Below, one piece after another: positions 1-13,052 of a stretch of 64,000 nt of DNA. Each line of letters opens with the position of its first letter. Positions within the stretch are counted from its first letter, which is position 1. The stretch is from the NCBI GenBank assembly GCA_019973155.2, contig BPQB01000015.1, positions 124,001 to 188,000 on the forward strand, in the 5' to 3' direction. The stretch comes from Phanerochaete sordida. Its lineage: Eukaryota > Basidiomycota > Agaricomycetes > Polyporales > Phanerochaetaceae. A program made the translations under genes and the position numbers. The notes beneath the pieces are model-generated. The model did not search any database. It worked only from the letters and a program-made list of their open reading frames with translations, and was not told the origin of the DNA.

Positions 1-828
1 CAACCTCTCTAAAAGAGGTGTGTTTCGGAGCAGCTCAATCCATACCTCGGGAGATAAGCGAGCGAGGGGCAATGACACCTTGAGGAAGGTCAGCGCGGGC
101 TGCATCGCAGCTGCGAGCAAATTGCTTGGAGAGCCAAGCGCCGAAAAGATCCGCAGGCGGGGCCACGATGCTTGCCGGACAATGTTAGGGACCAACAGCT
201 CAATAATGTCCGCAATTGAGCTGGAGGTGTGGAAGCGAACGGAAACGTGTTCCAGGAAGGGCGCGTCCAGGGACCTGTGGAGTGCCCACTGCTTGACGAA
301 CTTGGTGTCCAGGGGCACGCACAGGTTTCGGACCCTCCGCATATTCTGAACGAGCATTTCGATAGACTCTTCACTGTAGTATGATGTTGATCCATATGCA
401 TACGACGAAGCACGGTCTAGTACGACCAGAGGTAGTCGACCAGACATTTGGAAGTAGGACGCGGCATTCTTGGCTTTGAGCGGGATGTACGTCCACAGCT
501 GAGGCGTCTGCAGCGACACCTGTCTCCAGTGACGGCATACGTGGGTGGCAGAGAGCCAGTCCCATCTACCGCCGGTGAGCGACCCAGATCGAGGAGAGAG
601 ATCGTCTTCATTGTAATGATGCTGGACCCAGGCTTGGACGAGGGCGTGGAAGATCATCCCGAGGACTTCGACAGGGAGACGGCCGGTCGGCGAGAGTTCA
701 TTTCTCCTTGAAAGGAGGGCGTAGATGCGCTGCTGTACGGTTTGAATTGCGAGCTTTTGTTTCTCCACGGCAGCGTCGACTGCTTCCTCGGTGTTGAATG
801 AGAGCGGCCATTCAGGCGGTACGGGCAT
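1..828 (-). CDS. F-box-like protein, subfamily A (3' part outside window)
   Basis: This is an open frame of 276 codons from ATG at 828 to the left window edge with no stop, so the C-terminal part is missing here. Residues about 15-45 form an amphipathic helix rich in Gln/Arg. It is followed by the F-box core SPTGRLPVEVLGMIFHALV (about 47-65), a WLSATHVCRHWRQVSL segment, and the PLVVLD strand usual in agaricomycete F-box-like proteins. The order helix, F-box, 'W..V..VCR.WR', leucine-rich region is shared with the other F-box-like genes of the window and matches the F-box-like (Skp1-binding) family. The expected role is substrate receptor of an SCF ubiquitin ligase; the substrate is unknown. 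The start is chosen because it lies just upstream of the conserved helix and nothing recognisable precedes it. The family call is firm; function beyond F-box is inference. Confidence 0.85.
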   Translation of the reverse strand, partial: MPVPPEWPLSFNTEEAVDAAVEKQKLAIQTVQQRIYALLSRRNELSPTGRLPVEVLGMIFHALVQAWVQHHYNEDDLSPRSGSLTGGRWDWLSATHVCRHWRQVSLQTPQLWTYIPLKAKNAASYFQMSGRLPLVVLDRASSYAYGSTSYYSEESIEMLVQNMRRVRNLCVPLDTKFVKQWALHRSLDAPFLEHVSVRFHTSSSIADIIELLVPNIVRQASWPRLRIFSALGSPSNLLAAAMQPALTFLKVSLPLARLSPEVWIELLRNTPLLERL

Positions 829-1343
829 CTGTCAGGCTTGCTCAATTAGATGACCGAGGTATTACTCAACGTTTAAAGACTACCTCTCAATAAAAGAAAA
901 GCAAGGAGAGGTCTGCCTGTGCGACTGTGCGATGCACGAAGATGGCCGATGGAGGTCAAGAAGTTACTAGCGCCCGGAGCCAAACACCGTGAGTGGCGTG
1001 ATGGTCGGCTCCTTACGGTACTCAGAACTATCGAAACACTGGGCTTTTTTGTGTCAAGACGGTACACAATTCAACGCGTCCACGAGCCTAGTCCATAATA
1101 TCCAAATATCCCGCAGATTCGCTAATCCGTCAACGTCTCCGCTCGCTCGCTGTCAGCGAGCTCCTATGTAAAAAGTGGGCTTCTCGACTGAGCTCCCACC
1201 AAACATCCAAATGTGTGCTGTGATATATTTCAGTGAGCTAGATACCGTATGTCTGTTCCAGAATCAACGTTACCCGCGCCAGCCAACGCGCAGAACAAGC
1301 TCACGTTGCGCCGCGTCCAAGTCGGGCAGCGTGTGGGTAGCTC
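829..1343. other. Intergenic, 515 bp
   Basis: It lies between the start of the edge F-box gene and the stop of the next minus-strand F-box gene, so it should hold the promoter of the former and the terminator of the latter. I see no coding pattern, RNA gene or repeat. Confidence 0.6.
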
Positions 1344-3167
1344 TCAAGGCTCTTCCTCGCCATCTGCATCCAAGTCGTCGCTGGTGTCGGTCTCATCCGT
1401 CTCCGGGTCTTCGTCACTACTCCCTTCCGCATCACTTGCCGTCTCACCCTCGCTGCCAGACGAGTAGCACGTCGAGCACTCGTCAGGTTCGTCGGGGTCC
1501 TCCCAATCGCTGCACCTGAACTTGTCCACCATCCTACTGAGGCGCTCAAGGTCCTCGTCATCGTTTTCGAAGAGATTGATCGCGTAGGGAAGCTGGAGGG
1601 TATGGAGTCGTGGGCCGTGCTGCTGACGGTATTTGATTGCACGGAGTAATGGGGGGACAAGCGAGCCTACGCGCATGTCTTGCCTCCTGGCGCTGCTGTG
1701 ACACTTGTTCCACACGATATGGGAGAGGCGCAAGAATTGGAGGCTTGAGAATGTGTGCTGCTCTTTCAGGCATTCTAGGAAGCAGGCGAAGGCGGTACGA
1801 GGCGTATGTTCTAGGTGCAGCTCCTGAACGCTCGGAAGCTGCGCAAGCAGGTGCCAGGGCTCCATTTCGTCCAGTTCGGAGGATCGACAGCAAACGCTGT
1901 GTACGTCGGAGAGGGGGTATTGCGATATGAATGAACTAACGACATCCTGCTGGGAGCCCATGAGGCCGAGGGTGGCTGTTGGCGATAAGCGTTCCAAGTC
2001 CCATAGGATATGTTCCCCGCGGTCCCAGAAGTCAGGTACGACCTGCGAGTACACAGAAATCTTCGTGCCGAAAAATAGCCACTCTTCAACCTTGAAGGCT
2101 TTGGCGGACCCCATGCTTCCGGGGACGCCGCTCGCCTTCGCGACGAACGCGGAAACAATGTAGGAGATGTCCGCTAAGGTACTGGACACCTGGTTCGAGA
2201 AGTGCACTTCTGTATTGCTGGAGAACTTGAGGTGGTTGAGGAGATGCGCTTCCGAGATGCCAACGGCGCCTTCGCCAATCTCGAAAAACCGTAACTGGGG
2301 AAGCGAAACGATGGGTGCAGATGATCCTGGAGGCGCTGTCGGAAGTGAGTCGATGGGCGTAAGGCAGTGGAGGATTTTCAAAGTGGTAAGGTGAGGAAGG
2401 CCGGATAAAAGGTCCAGGAGGACTTCGACGGTTACACAGGGCTCGATATACTCGACGATCAGCGACGTCAATGTCGGGCGCAGGAGAGCCTGAAGGTGTC
2501 GGACCGTGCCGTAATGGCACTCGAGGGAGCGGAGGTGGGGCCATGAGGCTTGCGTGAGCCATACCAGCGAGTCTCCCTCCCGGTAATCATCCACAGCGAC
2601 GGTGAGCGCGGTCAGGAATGGAGCATCGAGTCCTGCGCACTTGCGAGCGCGGACAAGGGCTGAGCGTGTCAAGACAACCGCGAAGGTCTTCACTCGATCC
2701 ATATGCGCAAATGCGATGTTCTCGAGAGCAAACGGGAGATCCTCTTCTTTGACGTTTGGTTGTATCATCGTAAGTGGAGCGCGGCGAGATCGCTCCAGCA
2801 GAGTGCGGATTAGGGTCAGATACCGATGTTGAAGGGGGATGAAGCTCCAGACACGCGAGCATGCCAGAGCAACCTGGCGCCAGCGTCGGCAGACCTGGGT
2901 CATTCCGAGCCAATCGACGGTCTTCGTGCTGAAAGTATTGAAATACTCATGCTGGGCATAGCTCCGCACGACAGAGACGAATATTTCTCCGAGGATCTCC
3001 GGGGGCAGGCGGCTGACAGGTGCAAGGTCATTGCGAGTAGATTGCAGTGCTCGAAGGGCGATGTGCAGGCTCTGGATTTTGTCGTGGTAGCGCTGCGACA
3101 GAGCATCTACCTGCGCCTGGGTTGTGAGTGGCGTCTCGAACGACGCTTGGAAGTCAACAAGAGACAT
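1344..3167 (-). CDS. F-box-like protein, subfamily A, 607 aa
   Basis: A single-exon gene. The frame stays open upstream to 3287, but ATG at 3167 (MSLVDFQ) is preferred because it starts 15-20 residues before the conserved helix, as in the paralogues. Residues about 17-50 are a predicted amphipathic helix, and the F-box core RLPPEILGEIF is at about 53-63, followed by a WLGMTQVCRRWRQVAL segment and APLTMIQ. The middle is a leucine-rich, irregular repeat region suited to substrate binding. The C-terminus has a CSTC motif followed by about 40 residues of Asp/Glu/Ser. The role inferred from the family is SCF substrate receptor. The closest relatives in the window are the genes at 11175 and 13319 (shared 'SYA..EYF' after the F-box). 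No intron is needed. The substrate cannot be told from sequence. Confidence 0.88.
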   Translation of the reverse strand: MSLVDFQASFETPLTTQAQVDALSQRYHDKIQSLHIALRALQSTRNDLAPVSRLPPEILGEIFVSVVRSYAQHEYFNTFSTKTVDWLGMTQVCRRWRQVALACSRVWSFIPLQHRYLTLIRTLLERSRRAPLTMIQPNVKEEDLPFALENIAFAHMDRVKTFAVVLTRSALVRARKCAGLDAPFLTALTVAVDDYREGDSLVWLTQASWPHLRSLECHYGTVRHLQALLRPTLTSLIVEYIEPCVTVEVLLDLLSGLPHLTTLKILHCLTPIDSLPTAPPGSSAPIVSLPQLRFFEIGEGAVGISEAHLLNHLKFSSNTEVHFSNQVSSTLADISYIVSAFVAKASGVPGSMGSAKAFKVEEWLFFGTKISVYSQVVPDFWDRGEHILWDLERLSPTATLGLMGSQQDVVSSFISQYPLSDVHSVCCRSSELDEMEPWHLLAQLPSVQELHLEHTPRTAFACFLECLKEQHTFSSLQFLRLSHIVWNKCHSSARRQDMRVGSLVPPLLRAIKYRQQHGPRLHTLQLPYAINLFENDDEDLERLSRMVDKFRCSDWEDPDEPDECSTCYSSGSEGETASDAEGSSDEDPETDETDTSDDLDADGEEEP

Positions 3168-3639
3168 GCTAGCCTTCCAACAGTGCTCTATCATGCAGCC
3201 ATGTGAGCCATAAATGCTGTGTTTAATCCGTCTTAGCACTCGCCTGGGACTGTGAAAGTCGTGGAGATGACGGCGAGGAAAAAGCACAGGGGACGGGCGC
3301 TAGTGACGTACCGCAGCCGCGACCGTCGCTCGATGCGCCCTCTTGTACGGACGTTACGCGCGAAGGAGCGAGGTCATCTCAATTTCGGCCTGCTGCTTTG
3401 CGCCTCGAGCACATGGGGGGAGCGTGAACCTCATAAGGAGCATCCTGCTAAAGCTAGGCTCTTGGCGTGCTCACCGCGACCGCATGTATGTAATCTCAGC
3501 CGAAGGATCGTCGCGGTCACAAACACGATGTTGAAGCGTTCACATGAAGCAAATAAAGCATGTCAGCATCGTGGTCCGACGCTCTATGCGGAATACATCT
3601 ACAAATATCACACTCAAGAAATATTGTCAGCCTACTGAA
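3168..3639. other. Intergenic, 472 bp
   Basis: This should be the promoter region of the F-box gene ending at 3167 and the 3' flank of the one ending at 3640. Short open frames here have no family resemblance. No repeat was seen. Confidence 0.55.
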
Positions 3640-5573
3640 CTACACATCCGCGTCATCCATCTCTTCATCCGAGTCGGCCTCGACCGAATTGTCAACTTCA
3701 TCCTCCCCTGCTTCCTCCTCGTCTGTCGTCAGGTCGTCTTCATCGTCAACAGGAATCTCGTCTCCTTCCTCTTCGCTCTCCTCGCACGAGTCGCAGTCGA
3801 TCTTCTCTTCGGGGCTGTACGAAAACTCTTCGACGAGCGCCCTCAGGCGCGCCGCGTCGCCCTCGAAGCGGTCCCGAGTGTAGACGTTGCTCGCAACGGG
3901 GAGCGCGAGCATCTTGACAGCGCGGCCCTGCTGCTTGCGCGCCTCGAGCGCGCCGATGAGGGGCAGCACGAGCGCGTTGAGGCGCGTCCGGCGCTTCCAG
4001 CGCGTCGCGTGCCGCTTGTTCCACGTGAAGCTCGCGAGCTCAAGCCACTCGAGCGCGGGGAACACACTGGGCGCGCGCAACTGGTGCAGAAATATGCGGA
4101 GCGTATCCTCGGCGGCCATCAGGCCGAGCTCGCGCAGGCGCGGCAGCGCGGCGATCCGCCTCCAGAAGTAGCCGTCCGCGATGCTCACGTAGCTGAGCGA
4201 AAGGCCGTGCACCTCGGAGAGGGGGTAGAGCGCGACGAACGCGTTGAGCATCTCGTGGGGCTGCCCACGGAGATAGACGCGCAGCGCAGGGACCTCTGCG
4301 ACCTTGGTGTACCTCGTCACCTTACGGCCGTGTGGAGTCTCCGAGAAGAGGGAGGCGTCGTCAGTGTAGATGTTGAAGATGACGCCGGTGACGCCGTCTT
4401 CCGCGACGTTACCCATAGAATCAATTTCAACGATGCGCGCTGGCTTCGTCTTGCCGATGACTGAGGTCTTCTGTGCGAGTGATGTCCAGAAGGCAAGGTG
4501 ACTGTTCGGCCCTCCGTCGACATGACTCGCGAGATGCTTGTGGGCATCGGCGGGGATGACGAGGTGCGTAAGCATGAAGGCGCTGGGGACGCCGCCTATC
4601 TCGTCGGAGATCGTGACGCTCTTGAGACAGGGAAGCTTGACCTGCATGTCTTTGCCCGGCCATTCGACAGTGTTTCCGGGAAGCGTCACCACCCCAGTCA
4701 GCTTCAAGACCTGTAAGGCTGGGAGCTTTCGAAGTATCTCGACCCAAGCGAGGATAGTGGGTATGAAGCCGTTCGCGACACCGCTCACGGTGAGAGACGT
4801 CAGAGTTGGGCGCAGGACGGCTCGGAAGAGCTCCGGTTTCAAGTGGCGACAGGTGAGCGAAGACAGGCGAGGCCAAGACGCGTTGGCGAAACAGGAAAAC
4901 GAGGTCTCGCCCATCCTGGCGGTGGCCTTCAAATCTAGTTCCTGGAGCAGGGGTGCGTCCAAGGGAAGAGATTTTGCGACCGACACCCGGGAAAAATCGT
5001 CGTCGATGATGGAGGAAAGGATGCGGATCCGGTACATGTTCCTGAGGATGAGAAGGGTAGATGCCATGTGTCCTGAGTCGACTTGCGTGATGTGGAGCGG
5101 CACTTGACCAGAGCGCGCGATAGCTAACTTGGCGTCGGCGGTGTGCGAGCCGTCCAGGACGATGTAGCCCCAAACGCGCGGGTTGTGCGTGAAAATGTCG
5201 TGCCAGTGGTGGCATACTTCGCTAACGTTGGTCCAATGGCGTTCATTGATACGGAATGGGCTTTTTCTGCGGGAAAACGCGCCTCGCTTCGAGCAGTATA
5301 TGTCGTTCCAGAGCTGTACGACATAGATGAATATCTCTCCGAGGAGTTCGGGAGGAAGGCGGCAGGCTGTCGCAAATGTGTTTCTCTCCCTTCGAAGTCG
5401 TATGATGCTCTTCTGGATCTCTGCAATCCTCGCTTCTTCTAGGCGTATGGCGGAGTCCACGTCGACCTGCGAAGCGAATGACCCGAACGACTTAGGGGCA
5501 GTCGTCGCGTCCAGAGGATCTGCAGCATATTCATAAACGCGACAGATCGTGAGCGGACAAGGCACATACCCAT
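3640..5573 (-). CDS. F-box-like protein, subfamily A, 627 aa, with 4-nt first coding exon
   Basis: The long frame (3640-5519) has no in-frame ATG before the conserved region. The only solution I find is a 50-nt intron at 5520-5569 (donor GTATGT, acceptor CTGCAG) that joins ATGG at 5570-5573 to the main exon and gives MDPLDATTAPKSF at the N-terminus. Next come a helix with Glu/Arg heptads (about 25-50), the F-box core CRLPPELLGEIFIYVV, a WTNVSEVCHHWHDI segment, a long leucine-rich middle, and a C-terminal CDSC motif followed by about 40 strongly acidic residues. It belongs to the same family and predicted role (SCF receptor) as its neighbours. The 3' end is 66 bp from the poorly structured flank of the upstream F-box gene. 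Its promoter must lie in 5574-6091, shared with the 3' flank of lysyl-tRNA synthetase. Start confidence is moderate; family confidence is high. Confidence 0.85.
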
Positions 5574-8207
<2,634 letters not shown>

Positions 8208-8553
8208 TTTTCTGATTTGTAGAGGTCGTAAAGGCTGGAATCGGGTGTATCTGGGGAGGAGGGGACGTGGGTGGAGGCGAAGCAGCCTTAGCATGTAGTA
8301 CCCACAAAAATGAAAGAGTCAGGACGCTTTGCCAGTCTCCCAAACTAAGCTTAGATATTCCCACAGTCACAAACTAGTTCTTACTCACTGTTGAAGCGGG
8401 TCCGATAAGTCGGAGTTCCAAATCGAGGCGCTTGAAGTTGCCTCGATTGACTCTGTGGGGAGGCGCCGGCACCGCACCTTGCCTCCGTACCGCGTTCCCA
8501 GTACATCTCCTCCGTAGACTCCCTCGCAATCCTAGACTCAATCTATATCCACA
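8208..8553. promoter_or_regulatory. Bidirectional promoter region LysRS / RBR ligase
   Basis: The 346 bp between the two divergent start codons must carry both promoters. It contains two copies of the bZIP half-site TGACTC (8316-8321 on the minus strand, 8448-8453 on the plus strand). This is the core bound by Gcn4/CPC1-type factors that induce aminoacyl-tRNA synthetase genes on amino-acid starvation in other fungi. No clear TATA box was seen on the LysRS side. The regulatory role of the sites is inference from six-base matches. Confidence 0.4.
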
Positions 8554-10587
8554 ATGTCGTCTGACAACGAATACTCTGACCAGGACTACTACGACGATGA
8601 GGACGAAGACGTTCTCCTCGACGACGCCGAAGACGGTGAGCTCGTGTAACGCTCCGTTCAATGGGCGCGTGCTTATGAAGCCACAGAGTCAGCTTCGGAA
8701 ATGGACGTCGATGCCTTCGACACAGACTACAGACTCTCCGCCAAGGGCAACCGCAAGATCTACGAGGTTGAATATGAGTCACTCAGCCAGGGAGACATCG
8801 AGAAGTTGATGAAGGACGATGTCGACAACGTCAGCGGGATCTTCGGAGTTGACGTGAGCAGCGACCGCATACACCCAGCTGTAACAGCCGGTTCATTACG
8901 TATTATAATACAGGAAGATACTGCGAGCTTGCTCCTGAGACATTTCGAGTGGAACAAGGAGAAGCTTATCGAGAAGTTCATGGACAACGCTGCCGCCGTG
9001 AACGCAGCGGCAGGGCTATCTGTGCCCGAGAAGCCTCATCCTGACCGCTCGCAGTCTTCGGGCGTACGACGCTCTACTCGCCAGAACTCCGCCGACAAGG
9101 TGAAGACCTCCAGCAAGACGAAGTCGATCATCGAACGTATCAGCCCGCCAGTCGAGGAGCGGTTCGTGTGCCCCATCTGCTTCGACGACTCACAGACAGA
9201 ATATCTTTCGCTGTCTTGCGACCACAAGTTCTGCACCGATTGCTGGAACGCGTACATAGCAAGCAAGATCAAGACCGAAGCGGAACAGTGGATAACATGC
9301 ATGGGCGAGGACTGCAAGATCGTCGCCCCGAACGCGTTCATCCGCAAGTCCCTCAAGAACGACTCAAAGTCGTGGCAGCGCTTCCAGGAGTTGCTTGTAC
9401 GACACTTTGTATCCTGCAACCAAAGCCTGAAGTACTGTCCCTACCCCTCCTGCACATACACCGTCTCCTGCCCAAGCGCGTCCTCGAAGTCGTCTCTGAC
9501 CCAAATCGTTCCTATCGTCGTTTGCGGCCAGTCCCCGACACACAAGTTCTGCTTCGGCTGCAACATCGACGACGATCACCGGCCGGTCGTCTGCGGTGTG
9601 GCGCGACTATGGATGCAGAAGTGCCAGGACGACTCGGAGACCGCCAATTGGATCAAGAGCAACACCAAGGAATGCTCCAAGTGTCAGAGTACGATCGAGA
9701 AGAACGGCGGTTGCAAGTACGTAGCCAGCGTAACCCAGTCGTATTTCACTAACCCGCGTCGCGCAGCCACATGACCTGCAAGAAGTGCAAGTACGAATTC
9801 TGCTGGGTGTGCATGGGTGCGTCCTTCATATCTACGCTTTGGGCTCTAGTTGATCCCGATCTAGGCCCTTGGTCTGAGCACGGAACGGCGTGGTACTCCT
9901 GCAACCGGTACGATGAGAAGGCAAGTATCGACGCCCGCGATGCCCAGTCCAAGAGCCGCGCATCGCTTGAGCGATACCTTCACGTGCGTGTATACCGCTC
10001 TCCCTCTCGAAGCTTCCTTGCTGACGTTGCCGCAGTACTACAACCGGTGGGCCAACCACGAGCAGTCGGCCAAGCTGTCCGTGGAGCTGTACGCGAAGAC
10101 CGAGAAGAAGATGGAAGAGATGCAAATGAGCTCCGACCTCACGTGGATCGAGGTGCAGTTCATGAAGAAGGCTGCCGACGAGGTCTTCAAGTGCCGCATG
10201 ACCCTAAAGTGGACGTATGCTATGGCATACTACCTCGACAGCGGCAACCAGAAGGAGCTCTACGAAGACAACCAGAGGTACGCGTTCGGGTCATATCTAA
10301 GACAGACAGGGATCTCATTGAACCATCTCAGGGACCTCGAGCGCGCCGTCGAAGAGCTGTCAGAGCTCATCGAGCAGCCTCTTGACCCAGAGGTCGTCCC
10401 GTCATTGCGCCAGAAGGTTACGGACAAGACAGTAAGCATATCAGGCCTCTCCCCTTCCTCCATCTCGCTCACAGTTCCTGTCTAGGTCTACGTCCAGAAG
10501 CGCAACGAGATCGTGCTCGAAGACACAGCCAAGGGTTTCCTCGAGGGCCGCTGGTCTTGGAACGTCCCGGTTGAAGGCTTCGACTAA
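8554..10587 (+). CDS. RBR-type E3 ubiquitin ligase, Ariadne-1 (HHARI) class (554 aa)
   Basis: A RING-between-RING E3 that takes ubiquitin on a cysteine and passes it to substrates. Exons: 8554-8635, 8687-8853, 8914-9716, 9767-9816, 9865-9983, 10036-10277, 10332-10431, 10486-10587 (1665 nt). Order: acidic N-terminus ([14 protein letters not shown]), UBA-like region (about 60-105), RING1 (CPICFDD ... [10 protein letters not shown]), IBR zinc site (KYCPYPSC ... HKFCFGC), RING2 ([19 protein letters not shown], with the catalytic Cys in GGCNH), then CWVCMGPWSEHG and the helical Ariadne domain, ending [11 protein letters not shown]. The order and length match Ariadne-1 proteins (about 550 aa). In animals and yeast these act with neddylated cullin ligases. 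Intron 8854-8913 is 60 nt without an in-frame stop, so retention would insert 20 residues next to the UBA-like region. The codon after the catalytic Cys is split by intron 9717-9766. Confidence 0.96.
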
Positions 10588-11174
10588 TCGGTCTCCCCCC
10601 ACACGATCACCCACGACTACCCATTCTCTCTCTCGACGATGTAACTATGAACTCCTCCTGTATACTAATCCGCACTAGCCGCACTCATTGTACTCTCTAC
10701 TCCATACAGTTTGATATGTGTAGTCTCACATGGTCTAGCAGTCATAGTTGGAATATTTACAATTGTCATCTCGACGAGCGTGTGGGTGGTGGATGCTCGA
10801 CGTCGTGTGACCGTTGCCAGGTGCGTGGCCTCCCCTTTGTAAGCTGCTTGGAGACGTTGTTCTGGTCCTCCCATAGCGCCTTTCGCGGTCACCGGCACCT
10901 TGGGCCACAGCCGCTCCCGACGCTTCCGCACCAATACTTCAGCCCCACCATCCTGATTCGGACTTGGTGTTCAAAGGGCGCGGTCCCTCTCGTGTGCGGA
11001 GTGGCCGCGGTCATGGCGTGGGAACCACGACAATACGTCGAGGCTATATAGATCCCGGTGCCGTCCTCCCTTGCTCTCGAACTCGCCAATCTCGTCGACT
11101 TGACAGGGGTCAGGCGAGCATATGGACCAACGATTGACTTCGTGTGCTAACGATAGACTCAGCAGCACTTCCCC
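10588..11174. other. Intergenic, 587 bp
   Basis: The region between the RBR stop and the next F-box start. Nothing coding was recognised on either strand. It should contain the RBR terminator and the promoter of the F-box gene at 11175. Confidence 0.6.
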
Positions 11175-13052
11175 ATGGAGTCGACCCCCGATTACTGCGA
11201 ACAGGAACTCGTCGCTCAAAAGTTCGCGTCGCCCGAACAGATTGACACGCTATCTGACCAGTACCAACAACAAATTCTCGAACTACAGAGTCGACGGCGA
11301 GCTCTACACCTGCTTCGCAACGAACGGGCGACCATCAACCGTCTTCCTCCAGAGGTGCTCGGCGAGATCTTTGTCCTGGTGGCGCAGAGCTATGCCGAAA
11401 ACGAGTACTTCGATCGTCATCATTCGAACGACTTTGGATGGCTCGCAGTCGCCCAGGTATGCCAGCGCTGGCGGCGGGTGGCCCTGGACACTGCCCGAGT
11501 CTGGAGTTTTATTCCCCTCCGAGGCCGCCACATCCGCTGGATCGACCCACTGCTGCAGCGATCTCGCCGCACTGGGCTGACGATGATCCAATCAGACTAC
11601 AAGAACAAGATCGCGCGCACCGTGCTCGAAGATACCCTCTACGAACACATGGATCGGATCAAGATGTTGGCGGTGTGTTTGGACAGCGAGAACATTGGCC
11701 CCGATGGAGAGACCTTGAAACTCGAGGCGCCCCTCTTGGAGACCCTCAAGGCCACTTTCGCCGACAAGTTCTGCGGCCGCCGCTTGGAGCACTTCGCGAA
11801 CGCCTCCTGGCCCTGCCTGAAATCTCTCGAGTGCGTCTATGCGTCGCCCGAGCAGCTTCAAGCTCTTCTCCGACCGACCCTGACGTCGCTCACCGTCGAG
11901 AGAACCACTCCTTTTCTCACCATCGAAGTCCTCCTGGGTCTACTTGCCAATCTATCGCAGCTGCGCAGTCTCAGGCTGATGAACTGCATCGAGGACATGA
12001 AGGGGCCGATGGATCAAGCAGAGTCCTCCAGTCGCCCGGTCGACCTCCCTTCTCTGCAGGCCTTGCATCTTCACGACACTACCGTCGGCATCTCCTCTGC
12101 GCATCTCCTGAACCACCTCATTATTCCCTCCTCTGCAAGCGTACACTTCACTAGCCGCAGCAAAGGCACTCGAGATCAGGTGTCGTTCATCGTGTCCGCG
12201 TTTGCCGCGAAGACGCACGGCCCGGAGGAACAAGGTGCGGCGAAGGCCCTCGACATCGCGACTTGGGATTACTTGGGCACGCGGATCTCTCTCTACTGGC
12301 AAGACGCTCTCGCCCGTGTAGACCGGACGACCGACATTCCATGGCCACCACCTCCATGCGGTACCCTGCCAAAGGCCACGCTCAGCCTCGGCAACTTTGG
12401 AGACGAGGTCTTGGACGCATTCACGTCTCACCGCGATCTATTATCCGAGATACGCCATGTACGGTGCCAATCGACGGACTTGGACGAGAAGAGCTCGTGG
12501 GATCTACTCGGGAAGCTCCCGAGCATAGAAGAACTCGACCTTGATTCAATCCCCTACTCGTCGGTCAGCTCCTTCTTGAAACACTTCGACGATGATTCTA
12601 CATTCCCAAACCTCCGCGCCCTCCGTCTTTCCTCCGTCGTGTGGAACAGGAGACACCGTGACCTCACGAGGGGTAACTCGCACGACGGTTCGCTACTTTT
12701 CCCCCTGCTTCGAGCCCTCGTCATTCGGCAACAATGCGCTCCTCTGCCTCTGCAAACTCTCGAGCTTCTCAGCGCGGTCAACTTGGGGATCTCCGACAAA
12801 GACGAGGCTTTCCTAGACCAGCTCGTGGAGCTGGTCGAGGAATTCGAATACGACGATGCTGAGGATGATGCGTCACATGACTGCTCGACTTGCCCCTCTG
12901 AAGCGGAAGATGATGAGACAAGGGCATGCAGCGGAGATGAAGGTGACGAAGACCTGCCGTTGGGAGGTAGTGAGCCCAGTGAGCCACAGCGAACAGTAGC
13001 GAAAGAGAAAGACTCAGGAAAATCTGATGGTGCTGATGATATTACTGAGTAA
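11175..13052 (+). CDS. F-box-like protein, subfamily A, 625 aa
   Basis: A single-exon frame from ATG 11175 (MESTPDYCEQEL). The N-terminal helix (about 17-50) contains a DQYQQQILELQSRRRALHL stretch. It is followed by the F-box core NRLPPEVLGEIFVLVAQSYAE (about 53-73), WLAVAQVCQRWRRVAL, and the SRRTGLTMIQ strand. Residues about 200-540 are leucine-rich and end in a VWNRRHRDL segment conserved between subfamily A members. The C-terminus has CSTC followed by an acidic tail of about 60 residues. Its closest relatives are the genes at 1344-3167 and 13319-15286. The role by family is SCF substrate receptor. It is in tandem, same strand, with the next F-box gene 266 bp downstream, consistent with local duplication. 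Confidence 0.9.
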   Translation: MESTPDYCEQELVAQKFASPEQIDTLSDQYQQQILELQSRRRALHLLRNERATINRLPPEVLGEIFVLVAQSYAENEYFDRHHSNDFGWLAVAQVCQRWRRVALDTARVWSFIPLRGRHIRWIDPLLQRSRRTGLTMIQSDYKNKIARTVLEDTLYEHMDRIKMLAVCLDSENIGPDGETLKLEAPLLETLKATFADKFCGRRLEHFANASWPCLKSLECVYASPEQLQALLRPTLTSLTVERTTPFLTIEVLLGLLANLSQLRSLRLMNCIEDMKGPMDQAESSSRPVDLPSLQALHLHDTTVGISSAHLLNHLIIPSSASVHFTSRSKGTRDQVSFIVSAFAAKTHGPEEQGAAKALDIATWDYLGTRISLYWQDALARVDRTTDIPWPPPPCGTLPKATLSLGNFGDEVLDAFTSHRDLLSEIRHVRCQSTDLDEKSSWDLLGKLPSIEELDLDSIPYSSVSSFLKHFDDDSTFPNLRALRLSSVVWNRRHRDLTRGNSHDGSLLFPLLRALVIRQQCAPLPLQTLELLSAVNLGISDKDEAFLDQLVELVEEFEYDDAEDDASHDCSTCPSEAEDDETRACSGDEGDEDLPLGGSEPSEPQRTVAKEKDSGKSDGADDITE

